From positions 1 to 5,616 of the forward strand of contig JAOTWK010000255.1 in assembly GCA_029862935.1 (NCBI GenBank): a stretch of DNA of 5,616 nt. Direction: 5' to 3'. The notes beneath the pieces were generated by a model that saw nothing but the letters and a program-made list of their open reading frames with translations, was not told where the DNA came from and made no database searches. Each line of letters starts with the position of its first letter. Positions within the stretch are counted from its first letter, which is position 1. A program made the position numbers and the translations under genes. The DNA is from Gemmatimonadota bacterium (GTDB taxonomy: Bacteria; Gemmatimonadota; Gemmatimonadetes; Gemmatimonadales; GWC2-71-9). Of this stretch, positions 1 through 4,743 are shown piece after piece.

Positions 1-9
1 TGGCGGGGC

Positions 10-60
10 GGCGATGGGAGGGCGATGAGGGGGCGATGAGGGGGCGATGGGGAGGCGATG
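10..60. repeat. 11-nt-phased GGCGATG tandem array with G-quadruplex motif
   Basis: The heptamer GGCGATG occurs five times, at 10, 21, 32, 43 and 54, exactly 11 nt apart; the linker between copies is a purine GGAG/AGGG type. The + strand therefore has G-runs of three or more at 16-18, 20-22, 29-33, 40-44 and 49-52, with loops of 1, 6, 6 and 4 nt, which fits the usual G3+N1-7 quadruplex pattern. A 7-bp inverted repeat, GGGCGGC (6-12) and GCCGCCC (65-71), brackets the array. It ends about 110 nt before the start codon at 172, with the G-rich strand being that gene's coding strand. The period is not a multiple of three, so it is not a coding repeat. The array may begin left of the window. The repeat is certain; any structural or regulatory role is inferred. 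Confidence 0.85.
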
Positions 61-159
61 TTCTGCCGCCCTGCCGCCGGTGTCACAGCAGCATCATTTG
101 CGACAATGCTCTCTCTATTTCTCGTGCAGCGCGGCCGGTAGGTTTTGCCAATCCCCTCC

Positions 160-166
160 AAGGAGG
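160..166 (+). promoter_or_regulatory. Strong Shine-Dalgarno that fixes the start at 172
   Basis: AAGGAGG lies 5 nt before the ATG at 172. It rules out the in-frame TTG at 145, which would add nine residues in front of the signal peptide and place this site inside the coding region. CCTCC at 155-159 is the exact complement of the GGAGG part, separated by two bases. A CCTC/GAGG mini-stem with a CAAG loop could partly mask the site, but it would be weak. Confidence 0.8.
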
Positions 167-171
167 TCGTC

Positions 172-588
172 ATGCGTCGCATACGTACCTGTGTCGCCCT
201 CATTGCGGTCCTGGTGTGCAGCGTCACCGTTGCGCACGCGCAAACGATGGTGCTCCAGCAAAACAAGTGCGACATGGGCAAGGTGGGAACGATCCGCGCC
301 TTCGTAGACTCCGCGTTCGTGCCGATCGCCCAGGAGCTGGTCAACGAGGGCAAGATCATGGGATTCCACTCGGCATTTCACGCATGGGGCGATGAGTGGA
401 ACGTGGTGTACATCTACGTGGCCGAGGATATCCCGGCCTTCCTCAATGCGTTCGGCGAGGCGTTTTCGCGAATGACGGAGCGGTATCCCGAAGCCATGCC
501 GATGATGCGCGATTGGTGCTTCGAGCATAAGGACAGCTTCCTGAGCATGGGGAAGATGACCGAGCACGCGCCGATGCCGGGGCGGTAG
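172..588 (+). CDS. Small secreted protein of unknown function, possible ferredoxin-like (dimeric alpha/beta barrel) fold
   Basis: The 138-residue product starts with a signal peptide: Arg-rich residues 1-5, hydrophobic core 8-20, and AHA at 21-23 with likely cleavage before Gln24. There is no lipobox at Cys16 (Val precedes it), so export by signal peptidase I is expected. The mature part has a helix at about 39-60, a strand-rich stretch at about 64-83 containing AWGDEWNVV, a second helix at about 86-104, and a Met-rich tail. Alternation of amphipathic helix and beta segments resembles one repeat of the dimeric alpha/beta-barrel superfamily; this is inference from pattern only. The mature protein has two cysteines, Cys33 and Cys116, which could form a disulfide. 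Residues 101-138 contain seven Met plus two His. No catalytic motif is recognised. The gene stands alone behind a strong Shine-Dalgarno, and no clear sigma70 promoter is visible upstream. Confidence 0.85.
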   Translation: MRRIRTCVALIAVLVCSVTVAHAQTMVLQQNKCDMGKVGTIRAFVDSAFVPIAQELVNEGKIMGFHSAFHAWGDEWNVVYIYVAEDIPAFLNAFGEAFSRMTERYPEAMPMMRDWCFEHKDSFLSMGKMTEHAPMPGR

Positions 589-660
589 AGGTCGTTTGAC
601 ATCGGACTGCCAGCGCTCGGTGAGCCGCCTTGTCCGAAAGCACTGGCACCGCTGTCGATC

Positions 661-666
661 GGAGGA
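661..666 (+). promoter_or_regulatory. Shine-Dalgarno-like GGAGGA in front of a short ORF
   Basis: GGAGGA sits 4 nt before ATG 671 (1 nt before ATG 668). It lies 120 nt upstream of the membrane-protein gene, so it cannot serve that gene. It is the main reason to consider translation of the short ORF at 671-775. Confidence 0.35.
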
Positions 667-670
667 AATG

Positions 671-775
671 ATGATCATGGATGGCGGGCACGTCGCCCGC
701 CGCTTGAGCTCTGACTGTTGGCCGGACACGCGTAGCATGCACCGTCGCCAATCGACAGTCGTACCTCGAGCCTGA
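671..775 (+). CDS. Possible 34-residue leader ORF upstream of the membrane-protein gene
   Basis: ATG at 671 (alternatives 668 and 677) follows a GGAGGA ribosome-binding site and opens a frame that ends with TGA at 773-775. The stop overlaps the start of the Shine-Dalgarno of the next gene (775-780) and lies 11 nt before its GTG start, an arrangement typical of translational coupling. The peptide is Arg-rich at its end, has a Cys-Trp-Pro in the middle, no hydrophobic segment and no recognised family. A strong GC hairpin (683-701) falls inside the frame. It could equally be untranslated leader with a chance frame: 34 codons are easily open in GC-rich DNA. Supporting features are the binding site and the coupled spacing; codon usage is unconvincing. 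Confidence 0.22.
   Translation: MIMDGGHVARRLSSDCWPDTRSMHRRQSTVVPRA
683..701 (+). promoter_or_regulatory. GC-rich hairpin in the spacer before the 95-residue membrane protein
   Basis: GGCGGGC (683-689) and GCCCGCC (695-701) form a perfect 7-bp stem with loop ACGTC. No T-run follows on the + strand, so an intrinsic terminator is unlikely. It starts 12 nt into the possible leader ORF and could pause ribosomes or polymerase. A regulatory role is inferred only from position. Confidence 0.3.
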
Positions 776-780
776 AGGGA
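775..780 (+). promoter_or_regulatory. Shine-Dalgarno that supports the GTG start at 787
   Basis: AAGGGA lies 6 nt before GTG 787, with a second AAGG at 780-783 nearer the start. No ATG in this frame offers a better-placed start, and the GTG retains the complete first hydrophobic helix. Confidence 0.6.
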
Positions 781-786
781 AGGTCT

Positions 787-1074
787 GTGCATCTCCGACT
801 CGGGGTGATTGCCGCCACCGGTCTCATCTCGCTGATCAACGTTCCCTTCGGCTTCTGGCGTGCCGGCCTTCGGAGACTGTCCCTGCCATGGTTTGCCGCC
901 GTCCATCTGCCGGTGCCCGTCGCGATTGGCCTACGGCTGGCGGCTGGTCTCCCGTGGCGCCTCAAGACGCTGCCGCTCTTCGTAGGAGCGTTCTTTGTGG
1001 GTCAGTTTCTTGGCGGCGTACTGCGCTCGGTCCAACGGGCGTGGCGGCACCCCTCGGAGGGCGACCCGCGCTAG
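787..1074 (+). CDS. Small integral membrane protein of unknown function, three predicted helices
   Basis: The 95-residue product starts at GTG with a good Shine-Dalgarno. Hydrophobic segments lie at about 4-23, 32-52 and 61-80. The short loops carry Arg/Lys (WRAGLRR at 24-30, PWRLK at 56-60), and a charged tail follows (RSVQRAWRHPSEGDPR). By the positive-inside rule the tail and the first loop would both favour the cytoplasm, which a simple three-pass topology does not fully satisfy, so topology is uncertain. Conserved-looking aromatic/proline spots (FGFWRA, LPWFAAVHLPVPV, GQFLGG) suggest a real family, but I cannot name it. It follows the secreted-protein gene by 198 nt and converges with the long propeller gene; an inverted heptad array lies between the two stops. 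Coding status is supported by the start signals and the continuous hydrophobic pattern. Confidence 0.75.
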   Translation: MHLRLGVIAATGLISLINVPFGFWRAGLRRLSLPWFAAVHLPVPVAIGLRLAAGLPWRLKTLPLFVGAFFVGQFLGGVLRSVQRAWRHPSEGDPR

Positions 1075-1149
1075 CCACGTCCCGAAGTGATGGTGCGGTT
1101 GCTCGTGCGGGTGCTTGAGTTGGCGATGATGCCGCTGGCGCAAAGTGAT

Positions 1150-1237
1150 GGGGGCCAGTTCTCAGTTCCCAGTGATCAGTCATCAGTGACTTGCCCTGAC
1201 AACTGACGACTGAACACTGAGAACTGCTTCGGCCCCC
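1150..1237. repeat. Inverted heptad-repeat element (CAGTNNN)5 / (ACTGNNN)4, large imperfect hairpin
   Basis: CAGT begins at 1156, 1163, 1170, 1177 and 1184, exactly every 7 nt. ACTG begins at 1202, 1209, 1216 and 1223, also every 7 nt and in inverted orientation, with a degenerate CCTG at 1195. The half-arrays pair in register: 1156-1166 with 1216-1226 gives 11 perfect base pairs, then CAGT/ACTG blocks pair with small internal loops between them. An outer GGGGGCC (1150-1156) and GGCCCCC (1231-1237) extend the symmetry, with a CTTC bulge on the right. The element fills the space between two convergent genes, 9 nt from the stop of the propeller gene. TCTTTCT follows on the + strand, so it may act as a bidirectional terminator; that role is inference. 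Confidence 0.85.
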
Positions 1238-1245
1238 TCTTTCTC

Positions 1246-4200
1246 CTAGTCCCTTTCAATCGGCGGTGCCCCCGCCGCCTCGAGCGCGCGCTCGAGTTCG
1301 GGCATCACCTGCTCAACGATCCGGTCCAGCTCGGTTTCGAGTGCTGCCAGTTCGTTCCGACCCGCGGCGACGGTCTGCCGGTGCAGCTCTGTCGGGCCGT
1401 AGGTCGTGTTGAGACCGCGCACGCCCACGAAGTACCGGTTCCCGAGTGACGGCGGATCGCGCTCGCCGATCTCGTCTTTCGCCTCGCTGCCCTCGATCGC
1501 CTTCCTGAGATCGAGCAACTCGAGCCGCGTCGCGTACAATCGGCGGGTGAGCGCGGTGTCGCTCGCTTCCGCACGCTCGAGCGCCGTCTGCATCGCTTCG
1601 ATCTTCTCGATCAGTTCGTCGAGCACGTTGTCGGCGCGCGCGAGGTCCTGCTGGAACGTCTTCAACTCCTCACGGAACTGGGCGATGACCTGGTCGGACA
1701 CCCGCGGCAACGCCCCGTCCTTGAGCGGCTCGACGGCGAACGACACGGGGCCCGCAAGCTCAGTGACTTCGCCTCCTTCGATCTTGGCCAGCGTGGCCGA
1801 GTAGGTGCCGGGAAGCGCGAGAAACCCGTTCCCGGTTCCGGTGTCGCCGAAATCGACCAGATCCGTGCTCGCGTAGCGGAGATTCCAGCTCACGCGGTGG
1901 AAGCCTTTGGACGTGGGACCACTCACGCGGTTCACCACGGTCCCCGACGCATCGCGCACGACGACCTGCACGGTGGGGCCTTGCTCGCGCATCTCCTCCT
2001 CCAACGCGTCCCAGCCGGGGAACGGGACGTTTTCACCAACGGTCACGTCGCGCTCCCGTTTCTGACGCGCCGCCTTCGTCGACTCATAGCCATCGCGCAG
2101 GTGATAGGTGAACACGGCGCCGAACGGCGGGTTCTCGGCTTGGTAATCGTCGTGCCCCTCGGAGCCCACCACATTCTTCGGCATGTACCAGTGCGCGGTG
2201 CGAACGGGGAAGAGCGCCGCCTCGCGTGCCAGCACCTCTTCGCTCAAGGTCCTAAGCGGCGTGTAATCGTCCAAGATGAAGATGCCGCGGCCGAATGAGC
2301 CCGCGACGACGTCCTGGTGTGTCCGCTGAATGGTGATGTCACGCAGCGCGATGGTCGGCATGCCGCCTTCGAGCTCGATCCACTTCGTGCCGCCGTCCAC
2401 CGTGAAGAAGACCCCAAACTCCGTTGCGGCGAACATCAGTTGCGGGTTCACGTGGTCCTGCACCACGCGCCACACGAGGTGCCGGTCGGGCAGGTCACCC
2501 GCGATCGAGCGCCACGAGCGCCCGCGGTCGGTGCTCCTCACCAAATACGGCTTGAAGTCGCCGTACTTGTGGTTGTCGAGCGCCACGTACACGGTGCCGA
2601 CGTCGTACAGGTCGGCCTTGATATCGTTCACGAAGGCCGTGGCGGGGACGCCACGAATGCTGCCGACCTCGATGCGGCGCCAGCTTGCGCCGCCGTCCTC
2701 GGTTACATGCAGCAAGCCATCGTCGGTACCGGCGTAGATCAAGCCCTCCGCGAGCGGCGACTCGGCCAACGACGTGATCGTGTTGTAGTTGGACATGGCC
2801 GAGATGTCCCACGGATTGTCCCAGCTCTGTTGCGCGCCCCTGATCGGCAGCGTGATGCGTTCCTCGTTGCGCGTGAGGTCGCCGGAGATGGGCGTCCAGC
2901 TGTTGCCGCGATCGTCCGTGCGCCACACACGCTGTGACGCGAAGTAGATGCGCGTGGGGCTGTGGGGACTGATCTCGATCGGTGCATCCCAGTTGTACCG
3001 TTCGTAGGGCTCGCCTTCGCGCGCCTGTGGCTGGATGAACACCTGGTCACCAGTGATCCGGTCCACGCGGTGCAGCCCGCCTTGCTGCGACTCGGCGTAG
3101 ATGATGTTCGGATTGCCTGGCTCGGTTGCGGAGCCGTGGCCGTCGGCGCCCAAGGTCTTGAACCAATCGGCGTTCCGGATGCCGTGCTGAGTGTTGGTAC
3201 GCGAGGGGCCGCCGTTCGACCCATTGTCCTGTGTCCCGCCGTAGACGAAGTAGAACGGCTGAGCGTCGTCCACCGAGATCTTGTAGTACTGCATGACGGG
3301 GAGATTGCGGAGGAACCGCCACGTCTTCATGTCGTCGTAGGTCTCGTACAATCCGCCGTCGCTCCCCACCAGCAGATAGTTGGGATCGTCCCTGTGGAAC
3401 GCGATCGCGTGGTCGTCCGAGTGTTTCTTGTTCAGATTCATGCCCCGGAACGTGGCACCGTGGTCGTCGGAGATGAGTGTGACAGCGCTGACCAGGAAGA
3501 GCCGCCCGAAGTGGTGCGGTGAGGCGTAGAGTTCCTGGTAGTAGTGTGGTCCCGTGGCGCCCGAGACCGCGTCGGACATCTTGGTCCACGAGCCGCCGCG
3601 ATTGGTGGAGCGGTACACGCCTCCCGTCCGGCGGTCCAACTCGATCGCTGCGTACACGATGTCCGGATCCTGCGGCGAGATCGCGAGCCCGATCTTGCCG
3701 AGGTTCGACGACGGCAAACCGCTGCTGAGCTTGGTCCACGTCTCGCCGCCGTCGGTGCTCTTGTGGATCCCGGAGCCGGGCCCGCCGCCCAGGTAGGCGG
3801 CCACGGTGCGGTGGCGATCCCACGTGGCGGCGTAGAGGACGTCGGGGTCGCGCGGATCCATCGCGATGTCCGTGACACCGGTCCACTCGTTATCGCTCAG
3901 CACGTTGCGCCACGTGGCGCCGCCGTCGGTGGTCTTGTAGAGCCCGCGCTCACCGCCCGCGGTCCACAGCGGTCCCTGGGCCGCCACCCACACGACGTCG
4001 GAGTTCTTGGGGTGTACCAGTATCGTCGAGAGGTGTTCCGAGGCGTTGAGCCCCATGTTTTTCCAGGTCTTCCCGCCGTCGGTGCTCTTGTACACGCCGT
4101 CGCCGTAGCCCACGTGCCGGCCGCCGATGTTTTCGCCGGTCCCGACCCAGACTGTCGCGGGGTTGTTGGGGTCGAGTGTGATCGAGCCGATCGAGTAGGA

Positions 4201-4476
4201 CGGTTGCTCGTCGAAGATCGGCTGCCACGTGGTGCCGGCGTTTTCGGTCATCCACACGCCGCCCGAGCCGACGGCCACGTACCACACGTTGCCGTTGTCG
4301 GGGTGGATCGCGATGTCCGCGATGCGTCCGCCATTGATGGCGGGGCCAATGTTGCGGAAGGCGAGGGCCTTGTAGTTCGTTTCGCCGAGGCGAGCGCCGG
4401 CTTGGGCTGCGAGATTGGCACCGGGGATGGCGAGCCAGCTCAAAAGGAGCGCGGTACGGAGCGTGTTCTTCGTCAT
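1246..4476 (-). CDS. Secreted Asp-box (BNR/sortilin-like) beta-propeller protein with C-terminal Ig-like segment and coiled coil
   Basis: The 1,076-residue product begins with a signal peptide (Lys/Arg n-region, core about 8-20, cleavage near AAQA at 23-26), which supports the ATG at 4476 even though no Shine-Dalgarno precedes it. Eleven Asp-box-like motifs (S/T-x-D-x-G-x-T-W) are visible, near residues 77, 131, 182, 240, 290, 336, 379, 520, 592, 648 and 692; strong examples are STDGGKTW and TTDGGATW. They mark blades of one or two beta-propellers. GSFGRGIFILDDYTPLR (726-742) is the usual end of the propeller part in bacterial sortilin/VPS10-like proteins. Residues about 834-868 resemble a FlgD-type Ig-like strand pair, and about 927-1070 are helical and coiled-coil-like. 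There are no cysteines at all. Such proteins are often labelled glycosyl hydrolase or sialidase, but no catalytic set is evident; binding or scaffolding at the cell surface is more likely. Length is typical of the family. Confidence 0.95.
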   Translation of the reverse strand: MTKNTLRTALLLSWLAIPGANLAAQAGARLGETNYKALAFRNIGPAINGGRIADIAIHPDNGNVWYVAVGSGGVWMTENAGTTWQPIFDEQPSYSIGSITLDPNNPATVWVGTGENIGGRHVGYGDGVYKSTDGGKTWKNMGLNASEHLSTILVHPKNSDVVWVAAQGPLWTAGGERGLYKTTDGGATWRNVLSDNEWTGVTDIAMDPRDPDVLYAATWDRHRTVAAYLGGGPGSGIHKSTDGGETWTKLSSGLPSSNLGKIGLAISPQDPDIVYAAIELDRRTGGVYRSTNRGGSWTKMSDAVSGATGPHYYQELYASPHHFGRLFLVSAVTLISDDHGATFRGMNLNKKHSDDHAIAFHRDDPNYLLVGSDGGLYETYDDMKTWRFLRNLPVMQYYKISVDDAQPFYFVYGGTQDNGSNGGPSRTNTQHGIRNADWFKTLGADGHGSATEPGNPNIIYAESQQGGLHRVDRITGDQVFIQPQAREGEPYERYNWDAPIEISPHSPTRIYFASQRVWRTDDRGNSWTPISGDLTRNEERITLPIRGAQQSWDNPWDISAMSNYNTITSLAESPLAEGLIYAGTDDGLLHVTEDGGASWRRIEVGSIRGVPATAFVNDIKADLYDVGTVYVALDNHKYGDFKPYLVRSTDRGRSWRSIAGDLPDRHLVWRVVQDHVNPQLMFAATEFGVFFTVDGGTKWIELEGGMPTIALRDITIQRTHQDVVAGSFGRGIFILDDYTPLRTLSEEVLAREAALFPVRTAHWYMPKNVVGSEGHDDYQAENPPFGAVFTYHLRDGYESTKAARQKRERDVTVGENVPFPGWDALEEEMREQGPTVQVVVRDASGTVVNRVSGPTSKGFHRVSWNLRYASTDLVDFGDTGTGNGFLALPGTYSATLAKIEGGEVTELAGPVSFAVEPLKDGALPRVSDQVIAQFREELKTFQQDLARADNVLDELIEKIEAMQTALERAEASDTALTRRLYATRLELLDLRKAIEGSEAKDEIGERDPPSLGNRYFVGVRGLNTTYGPTELHRQTVAAGRNELAALETELDRIVEQVMPELERALEAAGAPPIERD

Positions 4477-4530
4477 GGGATCAGTGGGTTGGTGGTGAGA
4501 AGGTCAACGTGAGGTGCAAACGTACGCCTA

Positions 4531-4626
4531 GGGACGGGAGGAGGGTAGGAGAGGCAGTTGTCAGTTGTCAGTGATCAGTTGTCAGTGTGAGCGGTGATCC
4601 GTGAGCCGACAGCTTGGTGCCTCTCC
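4531..4626. repeat. Imperfect inverted repeat around the left heptad array
   Basis: GGAGAGGCA (4548-4556) and TGCCTCTCC (4618-4626) are a perfect 9-bp inverted pair, 61 nt apart. Outside it the left arm has GACGGG (4533-4538) and GGGTAGG (4543-4549). These match the complement of the CCCGTC array at 4625-4658 if about two array units are skipped. The left heptad array lies in the loop. The whole could fold as a cruciform or, in - strand RNA, as a leader structure ahead of the propeller gene. Confidence 0.6.
4555..4589. repeat. Heptad array (CAGTNNN)5, left half
   Basis: CAGT begins at 4555, 4562, 4569, 4576 and 4583, every 7 nt; three of the five units are CAGTTGT. The phase seems to fade into GTG at 4587, 4594 and 4601, still 7 nt apart. 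It shares the 11-mer CAGTGATCAGT (4569-4579) with the element at 1170-1180. Its inverted partner is at 4707-4741. It lies 79 nt upstream of the start of the propeller gene. Confidence 0.85.
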
Positions 4627-4664
4627 CGTCGTTCCCGTCCCTACCCGTCCCTCCCGTCGTTCCC
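4625..4664. repeat. (CCCGTC)n array with seven C3 runs; G-quadruplex motif on the - strand
   Basis: CCCGTC occurs at 4625, 4634, 4644 and 4653, 9-10 nt apart. CCC runs start at 4625, 4634, 4639, 4644, 4649, 4653 and 4662, with spacers of 6, 2, 2, 2, 1 and 6 nt, so the - strand has seven G3 runs with short loops. The - strand is the coding strand of both flanking genes, so a transcript crossing this spacer would carry the G-rich sequence, about 150 nt before the propeller start codon. Confidence 0.8.
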
Positions 4665-4668
4665 AGGC

Positions 4669-4686
4669 AGCGATGAGAGGGCGATG
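4669..4686. repeat. Second, short copy of the 11-nt GCGATG repeat
   Basis: GCGATG at 4670-4675 and again at 4681-4686 is spaced exactly 11 nt, with linker AGAGG. This matches the unit, period and purine linker of the five-copy array at 10-60. Two copies could arise by chance, but the identical spacing inside another repeat-rich spacer suggests a common origin. Confidence 0.5.
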
Positions 4687-4704
4687 GCCGAAGGCTGTCG
4701 GCCA
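4685..4704 (-). terminator. Hairpin 40 nt downstream of the potassium-channel stop
   Basis: TGGCCGA (4685-4691) and TCGGCCA (4698-4704) form a perfect 7-bp stem with a 6-nt loop. In - strand RNA it lies about 40 nt after the stop of the channel gene. No clear U-run follows, so it is a weak candidate for an intrinsic terminator; it may instead be part of the composite repeat. Confidence 0.35.
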
Positions 4705-4706
4705 AT

Positions 4707-4741
4707 ACTGAAAACTGAGAACTGCAAACTGTAAACTGAAC
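4707..4741. repeat. Heptad array (ACTGNNN)5, right half
   Basis: ACTG begins at 4707, 4714, 4721, 4728 and 4735, every 7 nt, in inverted orientation to the array at 4555-4589. ACTGAGAACTG (4714-4724) is identical to 1216-1226. The spacer positions are A-rich, making this a markedly AT-rich patch in a GC-rich window. It ends 2 nt before the stop codon of the channel gene. Confidence 0.85.
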
Positions 4742-4743
4742 GG

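Noticed and set aside
80..107. Possible sigma70 promoter GTGTCA (80-85) with GACAAT (102-107), 16-nt spacer, ahead of the gene at 172
   Set aside because: Each box matches the consensus at only four of six positions, and such matches are common by chance; there is no extended -10 or other support.
145..171. In-frame TTG at 145 as an earlier start of the secreted-protein gene
   Set aside because: It would put the AAGGAGG ribosome-binding site inside the coding sequence and add nine residues before the signal peptide; ATG 172 fits both signals.
382..391. GGCGATGAG inside the secreted-protein gene as another copy of the 11-nt repeat
   Set aside because: It is a single copy encoding Gly-Asp-Glu in a conserved-looking coding stretch, without 11-nt phasing.
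596..601. Perfect -35-like TTGACA after the stop of the gene at 172
   Set aside because: No -10-like hexamer lies 15-19 nt downstream (the region reads GC-rich around CGGTGA), so it does not make a promoter on its own.
115..906. 263-codon open frame on the - strand across the first two + strand genes
   Set aside because: It spans two convincing + strand genes and their spacer, its composition is Arg/His-rich as expected for antisense frames in GC-rich DNA, and it has no recognisable domain.
1156..1226. CRISPR-like array from regularly spaced repeats
   Set aside because: The repeat core is 4 nt with 3-nt variable gaps, far too short for CRISPR repeats and spacers, and no cas gene is present.
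3544..4512. 322-codon open frame on the + strand opposite the propeller gene (similar frames at 2317-2937 and 2962-3522)
   Set aside because: They are antisense to a clear Asp-box protein with a signal peptide; their Val/Arg/Gly/His-rich, repetitive composition mirrors the propeller repeats.
4494..4512. TTGACC on the - strand just upstream of the propeller gene as a -35 box
   Set aside because: It lies about 25-30 nt from the start codon, so the matching -10 and start site would fall at or inside the coding region.
1150..4741. Insertion sequence or transposon with the heptad arrays as terminal inverted repeats
   Set aside because: Each site is itself an inverted structure, the enclosed gene is not a transposase or other mobility protein, and I see no target-site duplication.
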